Notes: generated by a model not told the origin, from the letters alone. A stretch of 64,000 nt of DNA from Streptomyces aureocirculatus (GCF_000720475.1 NZ_JOAP01000044.1:1-64000); one strand, 5' to 3'. Positions 24,296-34,942 are shown, counted from the first letter of the stretch. Made by a program: numbers and translations.

Positions 24296-25586
24296 CCCAT
24301 GCGCAACAGGTCTTCAGGAGCGACCAAGACAGGGGGCGAGTCGGTGGCCAGCCCCTTGTTAACTGTTCGACAGCTTTCCCGGCCGGGTAGGTGGTCCTGC
24401 TGGCATGTCGGGAGTCGTCGATCTCACTGCCGGTCGCCAGGAGCAGGCCCAGGCACTCAGCACGTTCAGGTGTCGCTCCTGTGGTGAGTCTGCGGTCACA
24501 GATCAGGGGTACAGGCGATGCTGGCGGAGGTCAGTCAGTGGCCAACGTCGCGCTCATAGCGGCGGCAGCATCGCGGGCGGCCGCAAGCCAGACCATGGTG
24601 CGTTCGATAGTCCAGCGGTGTCGGCTGCCATGGTAAGGACGCGACGCCCTTGCGGGCGATGCGGGGCTGGATATCGTACCGGGACAGTCATTGCCGCAGG
24701 AGTGGTGGTTGTAGTCCTTGTCAGCGTGGATCTTGCCGGGCTTGCGCCGAAGGGGGCCTTGTCGGGACCGGATCGGCCGCGGAGTCCAGTTCGTCGAGGA
24801 CCAGGTGGAACAGCTCCACACCTCCTCTGGCACCCGCGCTCAGCGCTCCTCACCACGGCCGAAGCATGCCCAGCCATGGACGATGACTTCTTCGTCGCCT
24901 CATCCAAGACCACTCTGCGCAGCGAGCCCATCAGACGCCGGCAGAGATGCGGTCACCCTGCCCTGCGTCGGCTGGTGTAAATCGCAGCTATGCGAAAGCG
25001 AGCGTGGAGATGCAGGCGGGGCCAGGCATCCACATTCGGCAACGCAATGCGTCGGAGCCTTACTGGGTGAAACGGCGTCAACTGCCGGTCCGCGCTGTAC
25101 TGCTCGCCCAAGACCCGAGTCGCAACGGCCGAACCCGACCTCGCTCAGCATCCGGACAGAGGGAGACACGGCTAAGCGTCTTTCTCTGCGGTGCGGGCAA
25201 CCACCTCGGTTACCGACCACGCTGCCTGTGTTTGAGCCAGCCTTATGGCTTCATCTCCTGGGGTCAGACTGCTGGACGCCAAGGCTGGAAGCCAGGTTCC
25301 CAGAGCCTTCATGACGACGACGTAGCCCTCCGCGTGGCACCGCCGACGCTTGCCCCATCCCTCGTGCGCCTTACTGCACCGCAGGTGTCACCCGTATGCC
25401 CTAACGCCCACTTGCAGGCTCTGGTGGAGTGCCAGTAAACATCGCCTGGAAGCTGTTGCGAATCCTTGTACGTCCGGTTCATCGGCGCGTGCGAGCTGTC
25501 CTGTCATCCTTGCAAGCCCTTTCGTGTGCTTGCGTTTTCCTCATTATGCGGCGGCTACAAGTAGGCGCCATTCGAGTGGAGTCGTT
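24296..25586. other. IS graveyard / leader region before the second PKS
   Basis: About 1.3 kb without an intact gene. The left part contains the IS5-type remnant listed separately. From about 24,900 to 25,586 I see no coding frame with the expected third-position bias, no inverted repeat and no recognisable relic. The second PKS promoter must lie in its right end. Confidence 0.5.
24530..24890 (-). mobile_element. IS5-family transposase C-terminal remnant
   Basis: Reading leftward, pieces in shifting frames give RRKPGKIHADKDYNHHSCGN and then GSRHRWTIERTMVWLAAARD. These are the third catalytic block of IS5-type DDE transposases (KVHADKGYD... and GRHRWxIERTxAWL, containing the catalytic Glu). 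In-frame stops and missing sequence show that it is dead. No inverted repeats were found. Confidence 0.6.
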
Positions 25587-28500
25587 GTGGACGTACGCAA
25601 GTGGGATGGCACCGAAGGCGACGGTATCGCCGTGGTGGGAGCCGCTTGTCGGCTGCCCGGAGCAATCGTGGACCTTGAGTCGTATTGGGAGAGGTTGGCT
25701 CAAGGTGCTGACCTGATCACTCAGGTGCCTGAAGAGCGGTTCTACACGGAACGGTTCGTGGATCCCTCCATGCCGCGCCCGGGCAAGAGCTACACCGCAG
25801 CCGGCGGCTTCCTGGATGAGGTCGCCGGTTTCGATGCCGACTACTTCGGCATCTCACCGAAGGAAGCCTCACAGTGTGATCCACAGCACCGCTTGCTGCT
25901 CGAGCTGGCCGTGGAGGCATGTGACGATGCCAGCGTGGCGCCGACGGCGCTTGCAGGAACGGACACGGCTGTATTCGTCGGCATCTCCGACAATTCCTAC
26001 GGGGCGCTGCAAATGCTGTCCCCGGAGAAGGTCAACGCCTACACGATGGCCGGAGCAGCGCTGTCGATTGCCGCGAACCGTCTGTCGCATGTGTTCGACC
26101 TGCGTGGTCCCAGTCTGATCGTGGACACCGCCTGTTCTTCTTCATTGGTCGCACTGGTCCAGGCTGTGCAGACTCTGCGCGTCGGAGAGAGCTCCGCCGC
26201 CCTCGTCGGTGGTGTCAACCTGCTGCTCAGCCCATATCACTTTGTGGGATTCTCGCAAGCGTCGATGCTTTCCCCGACAGGCAGGTGCCGTTCTTTCTCC
26301 ACCAAAGCGGACGGCTATGTCCGCTCCGAGGGCGCCGGCATGGTCCTCCTGAAGCGGCTTAAGGATGCGATTGCTGACGGTGATCGCATTCATGGTGTGA
26401 TCGTGGGCAGTGCCTCCAACAGTGATGGCCGCACCATGGGCCTGTCCTTGCCGCGGGTGGAAACTCAGGAGACGCTGCTGCGGCAGGTGTACGAGCGGGC
26501 TGGTGTGGAAGCCGACGAGGTGCTCTATCTCGAGGCGCACGGTACCGGGACAATGGTTGGTGACCCGGTCGAGTGCGAGGCGATCGGTCGGGCCCTGGGA
26601 GTACACCGCTCCGGCGGGTACCTGCCGATCGGTTCGGTCAAATCCAACCTGGGCCACCTTGAGCCGGCGTCCGGTATGGCGGGCCTTCTCAAGGGCCTGC
26701 TCGTACTGCAGAAGAATCAGATCCCGGCCACGTTGCATGCCGAACCGCTCAATGAGCACGTCGACTTCAACGCCTTGAAGCTGGCGCCCGTCCTGGAACA
26801 CCGACAGGTGCCTCGCGAAGCCCGCGGTGTCGTAGGCGTCAACTCCTTCGGTTTCGGGGGAACCAACGCACACGTCATCCTGGCTCCTCCGCCCGCACAG
26901 GCTGCTCCTGCACCAGCCAAGCCGGGCACGCTTCCTATCGTAGTTTCCGCCCGCACCGGTGAAGCACTGGCTGAGGCGGTGCACCAGATGGCCGACTGTC
27001 TGCGTGGCACAGACGAGGAAGACTTCTACGACGTGGCGTACACCGCAAGTGTGCGTCGAGGCAAGTACCGGCACCGCGCGGTGGTCCAGGCGGCCACTGC
27101 TGCCGAAGCGGCACGACAACTGGTTTGCCTGGTCCCACGTCCGAAGCCGGAAGAACAGTCGAGCACCCCGGCGGTGGAAGGTCCTGCGGAGGACCAGCAG
27201 GGCACTGGGGCTGAGGGCAGTTCTGAGCCGATGCCATCACCCCTGGGCCAGGACAGCACAAGTGCTTCCGTCTCCTCTCACGGTGAACGCGACGCTCAGG
27301 TCAACGCAGCCATCAAGGCCGCGGTGAGCGCGCTGACATCCCTGCCGAGCAGTGCCGAGGAGCAGCCGACTTCCGTCAGTGACGACGAGGAGTCCGGTAT
27401 CTCCGATGCGAACAGCCCCATGTCAGCGCGTGCGCTGGGCCAAGCACACGGGACCGGTCGCGTAGTGTTCGCCTTCTGCGGCAACGGTGCCCAGTGGCCG
27501 GGCATGGGTGCTGATCTACTGGCCGAGGACGCGGCGTTCCGTCGCGGAGTCGACAAGGCCGACGGAGCCCTTTGCCCCTTGCTGGGCTGGTCAGTGGCCG
27601 AAGTCATGGCGGAACCCGAGCGAATGGCCGACCTGTCGGCCACTGAGATCGCCCAGCCCTTGTTCTTCACCATCCAGGTGGGTCTGGTGGAGATGCTGCG
27701 TGAGCAGGGCATCGTGCCGGCCGCCTGCGTGGGGCACAGTGCCGGTGAGATCGCTGCGGCCTACGTGGCTGGTACGATCACGATCGAGGACGCTGCACGG
27801 GTCGTCGTCTCCCGGGGCAGTGCTCAGGCCGTCACTGTCGGGGCGGGGCGGATGGCCGCGACCACGTTGTCGTTGGAACAAGCCGAGGAGGCCATCGCCC
27901 CATATCCCGGGCTGGAAATCGGTTGTGTGAACTCCGGGCGCGACGTCACCATCACCGGGCCGGCTGACGAACTCGAGGCGCTGCGCAAAGAGCTGTCGAC
28001 TCGGCGAGTGCCGTGCGTCGATCTGGGTTTGGACTACGCCTTTCACAGCAGTGCCATGGAACCGTTGCAGGAGCCGCTGAAGCGCGCCCTCGAGGGGCTG
28101 CAGCCTGCCGGCGAGGCGCGTATCCCGCTGGCATCCGCGCTCACGGGCGAGATGGTCGAAGGCCCGGAACTGGATGCCGACTACTGGTGGCGCAACATGC
28201 GTTACACCGTGCGCTTTGGGCCGGCTGTGGGACGGCTCATGGACGAAGGTTTCGACCTCTTCGTCGACGTAGGACCCAGCCCCGTGCTGCGTCCCTACGT
28301 GCGGCGCACAGCAGCCCAGCGCAACACACCGGCCACTGTGGTGCCCACTCTCTCGCAGGACGCCGCGGGCGCAGCAGCAGTGCGGTCAGCGGTGACACGG
28401 TTGCTTGCTGCCGATGCGGACGTGGACTGGAGTGCCCACTTCCCCACGGCGGGGAAGGTGGTTGACCTGCCCGCCTACCCCTGGCAGCGCCAGCGGCACT

Positions 28501-31500
28501 GGGGCGGGGGCCCAGAAGCCTGGACTGGAGGCTTGGGCAAGGGACGCTACGACCACCCCTTGCTCGGCGACCGGATGCCGTTTGCCTGTCCGACCTGGCG
28601 TGGCCCCGTGGAGCCCACCCTGGCCCCCTGGCTGCCTGACCACAAGATCGCCGGATCAGTCCTGCTGCCTGCCGCGGCGTACATCGAGATGGGGCTGGCT
28701 GCCGGACGCCGTGTGCTGGAAACCCGTACAGAGATCCAGAACCTGGCTCTGTACCGAGGTATCCCCGTGCCATGGGACAACCCCAGCAGTTTGTACCTAC
28801 AACTGACGTTCAGCCCCGACGACGGCCTGTTCACCATCGCCAGCGGCACCGGACGCGACGGCCAGCCGCAAGTCAATGCCCGTGGCCACGCACGCGCACT
28901 GTTGCGCCCTCGCCCCGGGCGACTCGATGTCGCGATGCTGCGTGAACGCTGCACCCGGGAGATGAGCCGGGAGGAGTTCTATGGGGCGCAGACCCATATC
29001 GGTATGCAGATGGGTCCCGCCTTCCAGGCTGTGCACTCGCTGTGGGTAGGTGATCACGAAGTCCTCACGGCCTACCGGCACACTCAGCCCGGGGACGGTT
29101 ACGAGGTCCACCCCTCACTGTTGGATGTTCCTCTTCAGTCCGGCTTCCCACTGCTGCTGGAGCTTTTCTCCGACGGGCACCGCGGATATTTGCCCTACGC
29201 CTTCGACGCCGTTCGCATCTGGGAGACTCCCCCCACCGAGGGCCTGTCCTACACACGCGAACGCAACCGGGGCAACAATGAGGTGTGCTGGGACATCGTC
29301 ATGATGGACCAGGAGGGCAACGTCGCGGCCGAGATCGAGGGGTGCCGTCTGCGGGGCTTTGAGACGGCGACTTCTTCCCCGCTGAGCCGCCACATGCTGA
29401 CAATGAGGGCCGCTCCGCGCGACACCACCTCCATTACTCCTGTTCCACTGCCCTGTACCGCCGTCCTTGTTGCTGAGGCGCGGCCGACGGTGAGCGACCT
29501 GTCAGCCGGCTTCAGCGACCATGACTTCGAGTACGTACGGTTCGTGTTGCTGAAGTTCATCGCGCATTCCTTCACCTCCGCCCTCGCTCAGATTCTTCCG
29601 GAAGGGGCGTCTACCTTCTCGTGGGCGGACCTACTGGCTGCGGGCGTACTGAGCAAGCACCGGGATCTGGTCTTGCATCATCTAGCATCTGCTGAGCGAC
29701 AGAGCCTGGTGGAGCGCACAGGTGAAGAGAGCTGGCGTCTGCTGCGCACCACCTACCGCACTGCCGAATTCCAACAGCGCGCCGTCGCGAAACACTCAGC
29801 GTTCGCTCCCACTCAGGCTCTGTACACCCGCTGGGCGCGTCACTTGCCGCAGATGCTGCGCGGGCAGGCCGAACCCCTGGACATCCTCTTCGGTGACGGC
29901 GCGAGCGAACGCTTCGAGCAGTACTTCGACGTCAATCCTACCTCCCGCTACAACAACCGATGCCTTCGTGCCGTGCTATCGGCCGTCATCAGTCACTGGC
30001 CCTGTGACCGGCCATTGCGCATCCTGGAAGTCGGCGCTGGTACCGGGGGGACCACCGCTACGCTGCTGCCCGTTCTGCCGCCCGAGCGCACGCGCTACTG
30101 TTTCACCGATGTGACCTCGCTGTTCCTGTCCAAGGCCGAGAAGCGCTTTGCGGCCTATGACTTCGTCGAGTACCGCACCTTGGACCTTGATCGCGACATG
30201 CACGATCAGGGCTTCGCCGAGGGAGCATTCGATCTGGTGGTCGCGGCCAACGCCCTGCACACTTCGCGCGGTCTGCGAGCCGCCCTGCGGCGCGTCCGCC
30301 AACTGCTGGCGCCCAGCGGGCACCTTCTCGCCATGGAGTGCCATGATGCAGAAGTCATGGCCCCTTTGTTCGGCCTGCTGCCGAGCTTCTGGAATTTCAC
30401 AGATCACGACCTGCGAGCCGACAACCTGCTGCTGCCCGCTGGGCAATGGCCGCAGGTACTGGCAGACAGTGGTTTCACGGCAGTGGAGCAGGCAGCCGAC
30501 CCCGGTCAGATTACTGCCGGCTCACGCATGTCGATCCTTTTGGCCGCTGCCCCCAACTCAGCACCCGAGCCGGACCAGGCGAGCGCCATCGGCTCGGAAC
30601 AGGAAGAGCAAGAGCTGCCCTCGGAATCCACCGGTAGTAAGCCCTCTGCTGCCTGGATCATCGCAGGCGAGGGCAACGGAGACAGTGACTGGCCGTCCTC
30701 CGTAGCCGACTCACTCAAGAGTTCCGCAGAGCAGGTGACGGTGTGCACCACTGCATCGGACGATGCGGCGACCTGGTCCCATCTGCTGGGCACCGGTGAC
30801 AACGCGTCACACATCGTGCTCTTGATGGAAGCAGAGCTCGCAACGCCCGACAACGAGAACGACTTGCCGCCCGGTTCCGCGGAGATGGCCATCAGCGTCG
30901 CTCGTGCACGCATTCTGAGCGCTCTAGCAACTGCCGTTGCACAACAGTCTCTCGACCGTCAGGTCAGCCTCTGGCTGGTCACCCGGCCAAGCGGCGCTCT
31001 GCCCTCGCCTGAAAAGCCGCTGGTCACTGTGGATGCCGCCGTATGGGGCATGACGCGCACGCTCGCCAACGAACATACCCAGCTCACCGTCCGGCGCATC
31101 TCGCTGGAGCGGACCCACGACACGCCCGCCGATGCCTCCCGGCTGGCTGAGGAGCTGACACACCCGGACCTTGAGGATGAAGTCGCCCTTACTGCCTCCG
31201 GGCGCTTCGTACCCCGCCTCATGGACTCAACCAGCAGCCCGCAAGGCACCCTCGCGGCTGCCGAGACCTCCAGCTATGCCTTGCGGGTACACCGACCCGG
31301 TCTCTCCTACCGCTTGGCCTGGGAGCAGACTCCCGCACCCGAACCGGAGGCCGGAAAGGTCGTCGTCGAGATCCACGCAAGCGGTTTGAACTACCGCGAG
31401 CTGATGCAAGCCGCGGGCCTGCTGCCGGCCGAAGCCCGCCCCGGCGCGTCCCGCCACCCAGTCGGCTTCGAATTCTCAGGCGTGATCACTGCGGTCGGCC

Positions 31501-33479
31501 CCGACGTCACCCGCTTCGCCCCCGGCGATCGAGTGTTCGGCGTTGCCGAGCAGTGCCACGCCTCCCACACGCTGGCCGACACAGCAGGCATCTTCCACCT
31601 CCCGGACTCCTATTCATTCGCCGAGGGCGCCACCTTGGCCGTCGCGTTCCTCACCGTCCACTACGGCCTTGGGCACCTGGCCCGACTCAAGGCCGGCGAA
31701 ACCGTCCTGGTCCACGGAGCGGCAGGCGGTGTCGGCTTCGCAGCCCTGCAGTACGCCAACCTGTGCGGTGCACGGGTCATCGCCACTGCTGGCAGCCCGT
31801 TCAAACGCGACATGCTGCGTTCGCTGGGTGTAGAACACGTACTGGACTCACGGAGCCTGACCTTCGCCGAAGACACCCGCGCTATCACCCTCGGCCAAGG
31901 CGTCGATGTAGTCCTCAACTCCCTGGCCGGTGAAGCCATCCCCCGCGGGCTTGAAGCACTGCGCTACGGCGGCCGCTTCGTCGAACTGGGCAAGCGAGAC
32001 ATCTACGAGAACAAGCCACTGCTACTCGCCCCCTTCAAGAAGAACATCGCCTTCTACGGCGTAGATCTCACCGCCCTGATCTTCGACGAGGAGGCCGGCA
32101 CGTCATTGATGAGGGAGGTGGCCGAACGTGTCAGCAACGGCTCCTACCGTCCGCTCCCACATGCTTGTTTCCCCGCCGCACGGATCGACGAAGCATTCAA
32201 GCTGATGCAGCACTCCCGACACATCGGGAAAATCATCGTCACTCACGACTCAGAAGACGACCCATCCGCCGTTCAGCGCTGCGTACCGGATCGCACACTC
32301 GACCCTGAAGCCACCTATCTGGTCACCGGCGGTCTCGGTGGTTTCGGTGCCAAGACAGCCCAATGGCTGGCAGACCACGGCGCCAGGCATCTTGCTCTTG
32401 TCGGCCGCCGCGGCCAGGAGTCACCCGAGGCATCTGAGCTGCTGGAGCAACTCGCAGCACACCACGTCAGGGCCACCGTACACGCCGCCGACGTGACCGA
32501 TGTGAACACGATGCGTCACATCCTGCGACGTTGCCGAGAGGCCGGACACCCCGTGCGCGGCGTCGTGCACGCCGCCATGCAACTGGACGACCACGTCCTT
32601 GCCGATCTCGACGAAGACCGGCTGTGCACCGCGCTCGCACCCAAACTCGCCGGTGCTGCGGTCCTGGACACGGTCACGCGCGAGGAAGACCTCGACTTCT
32701 TTCTGCTGTACTCCTCCGTTTCAGCAACTGTGGGCGGCGTAGCGCAAGCCAACTACGCCGCAGGCAACCTCTTCCAAGAAGCCCTCGTACGCAGTCGGCG
32801 TGAGAAGGGGTTGCCGGGTAGCGCAATCGCCTGGGGGGCGATCAGCGACACCGGCTATGTGGCACGCAATGACCTCACCCGCATGCTGCGCCAGGCGGGT
32901 GTTGATGTGATCAGCCCGGAGGAAGCGCTGAACGCGGTCAGCGACACCCTGCTCAGCGAGGCGGACTTCACCTGCGTGGGCCGATTCGACTGGCAATCGA
33001 TGGCCGAGTTTCTGTCGAAGCTCGATTGCCCACGCATGCGTAGCTTGCTGCCTGAGCTCAGCAGTGAGACCCGAGGAAAGACCCGGGAGGAACTCCTGCG
33101 GGCCTTGGCCTCCATGAGCAGCGAGGAATCGCTGGCCTTTGTCGCCGACTCACTAGCCGCAATGCTCGCTGAAACACTGCAAATGCCCGTCGAGCAGCTT
33201 GACCACACCCGCCGGCTAGACGAATACGGCATGGACTCGCTCCTGGCCACCGAACTGTTGGTCAGCCTTCGCCAGCAGTACGGCATCGAGATCCCACCGA
33301 TGGAACTCTTGCGCAGCAACGGCACCGTCGACGATCTTGCACGTATCGTGCACCTGCGCCTCGGGCTCCTCACCGCACGCGAAGGTGTGGGTCTGCCAGG
33401 GCCTCGACACGAACAGAATGTGACCACGCCAGTACAAGAATCTGTTGACGCCAACGCGAGCACCTCGACCGCTCCCTGA
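25587..33479 (+). CDS. second iterative-type highly reducing type I PKS (KS-AT-DH-MT-ER-KR-ACP)
   Basis: 2630 residues from GTG 25587 (GGAG 5 nt upstream); the frame reaches back to 25350 without protein-like sequence. Same domain order as the first PKS and clearly paralogous. KS has DTACSSSL (Cys183), EAHGTGT and KSNLGHLEP. AT has GHSAGE (Ser718) and YAFHS. DH has HKIAGSVLLP (His1019) and LLDVPLQ. MT has LEVGAGTGG near 1480. ER has LNYRELMQ and HGAAGGVGFAA near 2045. KR has VTGGLGGFG, LDD (B-type), YSSV and Tyr2390 in YAAGN. ACP has GMDSL (Ser2551). All sites are intact. It differs from the first by a Ser/Glu/Pro-rich, acidic insert of about 100 residues between KS and AT (about 516-623). 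Codon third positions include visibly more A/T than in the first PKS or the NRPS, hinting at a different origin. No thioesterase. Confidence 0.95.
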   Translation: MDVRKWDGTEGDGIAVVGAACRLPGAIVDLESYWERLAQGADLITQVPEERFYTERFVDPSMPRPGKSYTAAGGFLDEVAGFDADYFGISPKEASQCDPQHRLLLELAVEACDDASVAPTALAGTDTAVFVGISDNSYGALQMLSPEKVNAYTMAGAALSIAANRLSHVFDLRGPSLIVDTACSSSLVALVQAVQTLRVGESSAALVGGVNLLLSPYHFVGFSQASMLSPTGRCRSFSTKADGYVRSEGAGMVLLKRLKDAIADGDRIHGVIVGSASNSDGRTMGLSLPRVETQETLLRQVYERAGVEADEVLYLEAHGTGTMVGDPVECEAIGRALGVHRSGGYLPIGSVKSNLGHLEPASGMAGLLKGLLVLQKNQIPATLHAEPLNEHVDFNALKLAPVLEHRQVPREARGVVGVNSFGFGGTNAHVILAPPPAQAAPAPAKPGTLPIVVSARTGEALAEAVHQMADCLRGTDEEDFYDVAYTASVRRGKYRHRAVVQAATAAEAARQLVCLVPRPKPEEQSSTPAVEGPAEDQQGTGAEGSSEPMPSPLGQDSTSASVSSHGERDAQVNAAIKAAVSALTSLPSSAEEQPTSVSDDEESGISDANSPMSARALGQAHGTGRVVFAFCGNGAQWPGMGADLLAEDAAFRRGVDKADGALCPLLGWSVAEVMAEPERMADLSATEIAQPLFFTIQVGLVEMLREQGIVPAACVGHSAGEIAAAYVAGTITIEDAARVVVSRGSAQAVTVGAGRMAATTLSLEQAEEAIAPYPGLEIGCVNSGRDVTITGPADELEALRKELSTRRVPCVDLGLDYAFHSSAMEPLQEPLKRALEGLQPAGEARIPLASALTGEMVEGPELDADYWWRNMRYTVRFGPAVGRLMDEGFDLFVDVGPSPVLRPYVRRTAAQRNTPATVVPTLSQDAAGAAAVRSAVTRLLAADADVDWSAHFPTAGKVVDLPAYPWQRQRHWGGGPEAWTGGLGKGRYDHPLLGDRMPFACPTWRGPVEPTLAPWLPDHKIAGSVLLPAAAYIEMGLAAGRRVLETRTEIQNLALYRGIPVPWDNPSSLYLQLTFSPDDGLFTIASGTGRDGQPQVNARGHARALLRPRPGRLDVAMLRERCTREMSREEFYGAQTHIGMQMGPAFQAVHSLWVGDHEVLTAYRHTQPGDGYEVHPSLLDVPLQSGFPLLLELFSDGHRGYLPYAFDAVRIWETPPTEGLSYTRERNRGNNEVCWDIVMMDQEGNVAAEIEGCRLRGFETATSSPLSRHMLTMRAAPRDTTSITPVPLPCTAVLVAEARPTVSDLSAGFSDHDFEYVRFVLLKFIAHSFTSALAQILPEGASTFSWADLLAAGVLSKHRDLVLHHLASAERQSLVERTGEESWRLLRTTYRTAEFQQRAVAKHSAFAPTQALYTRWARHLPQMLRGQAEPLDILFGDGASERFEQYFDVNPTSRYNNRCLRAVLSAVISHWPCDRPLRILEVGAGTGGTTATLLPVLPPERTRYCFTDVTSLFLSKAEKRFAAYDFVEYRTLDLDRDMHDQGFAEGAFDLVVAANALHTSRGLRAALRRVRQLLAPSGHLLAMECHDAEVMAPLFGLLPSFWNFTDHDLRADNLLLPAGQWPQVLADSGFTAVEQAADPGQITAGSRMSILLAAAPNSAPEPDQASAIGSEQEEQELPSESTGSKPSAAWIIAGEGNGDSDWPSSVADSLKSSAEQVTVCTTASDDAATWSHLLGTGDNASHIVLLMEAELATPDNENDLPPGSAEMAISVARARILSALATAVAQQSLDRQVSLWLVTRPSGALPSPEKPLVTVDAAVWGMTRTLANEHTQLTVRRISLERTHDTPADASRLAEELTHPDLEDEVALTASGRFVPRLMDSTSSPQGTLAAAETSSYALRVHRPGLSYRLAWEQTPAPEPEAGKVVVEIHASGLNYRELMQAAGLLPAEARPGASRHPVGFEFSGVITAVGPDVTRFAPGDRVFGVAEQCHASHTLADTAGIFHLPDSYSFAEGATLAVAFLTVHYGLGHLARLKAGETVLVHGAAGGVGFAALQYANLCGARVIATAGSPFKRDMLRSLGVEHVLDSRSLTFAEDTRAITLGQGVDVVLNSLAGEAIPRGLEALRYGGRFVELGKRDIYENKPLLLAPFKKNIAFYGVDLTALIFDEEAGTSLMREVAERVSNGSYRPLPHACFPAARIDEAFKLMQHSRHIGKIIVTHDSEDDPSAVQRCVPDRTLDPEATYLVTGGLGGFGAKTAQWLADHGARHLALVGRRGQESPEASELLEQLAAHHVRATVHAADVTDVNTMRHILRRCREAGHPVRGVVHAAMQLDDHVLADLDEDRLCTALAPKLAGAAVLDTVTREEDLDFFLLYSSVSATVGGVAQANYAAGNLFQEALVRSRREKGLPGSAIAWGAISDTGYVARNDLTRMLRQAGVDVISPEEALNAVSDTLLSEADFTCVGRFDWQSMAEFLSKLDCPRMRSLLPELSSETRGKTREELLRALASMSSEESLAFVADSLAAMLAETLQMPVEQLDHTRRLDEYGMDSLLATELLVSLRQQYGIEIPPMELLRSNGTVDDLARIVHLRLGLLTAREGVGLPGPRHEQNVTTPVQESVDANASTSTAP

Positions 33480-33554
33480 GGGCTCACAGAGAATCAACGG
33501 GCTACGTCCCATAGGTGAGTGCGTCAAGTGGCAGGGCCGTAAACCGATGGCTGG

Positions 33555-33582
33555 GGGTGCCTCAAGTGCTGCAGAGGCACCC
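33555..33582 (+). terminator. hairpin after the second PKS
   Basis: 9-bp stem GGGTGCCTC / GAGGCACCC with a 10-nt loop, 75 bp after the PKS stop and 33 bp before the next start codon. The stem is followed by TCCCC rather than a T-run. Probable terminator. Confidence 0.55.
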
Positions 33583-33615
33583 TCCCCGCCTCATGCCCTG
33601 TCGCCCCGGAGTCTT

Positions 33616-34942
33616 ATGAAACTCACTGTCCTGTTCCGCACGAACAGTGCCCTGTGGGCTGCCCCGCTGGCGCTCGGGCTGGTGTCGTTCTACTTCTACG
33701 TCAGCTTCTTGAAGGCATACGAGTTCTCCCGGGGAGACATTGCATACGCCCCGGAGATCGTCTCCGCCGTGCTGGATCCCATGGACGCCCTCGCGTACGC
33801 GACGGCTTCCAGCCTTGCGGCATGGGAGAGCGGCCGGATGAAACGTGACGGGGTGTGGGCCGGCGCCCCTGCCAGGGGCCGCTCCGTCATCTGCGCACAC
33901 GCACTGCTCCCTGCCCTGACGCCCGCCTGGGCCATGCTCGTGTTGCCCGTTGTCCTGGGGTTGGCAAGCGAGGGGGGCGGCGTTCACGCCGGAATGTGTG
34001 CCGCTGCTGTCGATGTCGTTGTTCGTCACCATGGCGCACTGCGTCATCGGCTTCATCGCCGGACAGGTCGTGCCCCGGCTCATCGCAGCACCGTTACTGA
34101 CGGCGGGCGTGTTCTATGCCGTGTCCTCGTAGGCCTCCTCCGGGGACCGCCTGTGGCCCCGCCACGTTTCCGGGGCCTTCTCCACGATCCTGTCGTTTGG
34201 GGAACGGACGACGTGGGCCGGACTTGCCCCCCATGTCCTTTTCACCAGCAGCATCGCACTGGGCATGGCGCTGCTCGGCCTTGCGGCCCAGCACCACCGT
34301 TTCCGCATCGTGGTGGCCACGATGTCTTGCGCGGTCGCCCTCGCCGGGACGCTGACCTCCTATGCCATCGTCAAAGACTGGGACCACACCGCACCGCTGT
34401 CGATCGGCCACGCGGACATGGACTGCGTGGGATCGGCTCCCCGGGTCTGCGTCCCTGAGGCCGGAGGCGCGGACGCCGCCCAGGCCCGGGCGGACGCGGT
34501 CGCTGTGTTGCGCGCACTGGCCGCGGCAGGCGCAAGGGTGACGCCGCCGCGCACCATTTCCGACAGCGTCATCAACGGTGCATACTTCCGCCCTTCCAGC
34601 AGCGAGATCTGGTGGCTGCCTCTCACCACCAGCCAGCGCGACGCGACCTCACGCTTGCAGGTGCTGACACAGGCAGTCCGGTTCCCCTGCACGGTCACCA
34701 CTGACGAAGTCGCCGGGCGCAGCGCCATGCTCTGGGCAGCGAAGAACACCGGCCAGGAGAAGCGATTCCTCAAGGGGCAGCGAGAGGAACTGGCCCAGTT
34801 CGAGGAGGGCGACGACGTAATCGCCGTGATCAAGAAGCGCGTTGCGCAAGTACGACACGCACCTAAGGCCGTGCAGGCGTCCTGGTATCAGGGCGAGCTT
34901 GAGCGCGCATGCGCCGACGTGCGTGAAGAAAGCGACACGTGA
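33616..34942 (+). pseudogene. polytopic membrane protein split by a G-run frameshift and an in-frame TAG
   Basis: ATG 33616 starts MKLTVLFRTNSALWAAPLAL with several hydrophobic helices. At the G-run of 33971-33976 the frame is lost; one frame over, the protein continues (FTPECVPLLSMSLFVTMAHC ... LIAAPLLTAGVFYAVSS) to an in-frame TAG at 34130-34132. Beyond it the same frame goes on with more helices (HVLFTSSIALGMALLGLAAQ; IVVATMSCAVALAGTLTSYA) and a soluble C-terminal domain (IWWLPLTTSQRDAT ...) to TGA 34940-34942. Joined, it is about 440 residues. It resembles permease-like partners of small ABC exporters. The next gene starts on its stop (TGATG). As it stands, only an N-terminal fragment or the 34265 internal frame could be made. 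Confidence 0.6.

Noticed and set aside
24900..25438. Overlapping frames of 100-200 codons before the second PKS
   Set aside because: Three frames are open at once with no codon bias difference and no motif; treated as non-coding.
25350..25586. N-terminal extension of the second PKS to 25350
   Set aside because: The 79 extra residues are Cys/Arg/His-rich without similarity to PKS docking regions, and there is a ribosome site for GTG 25587.
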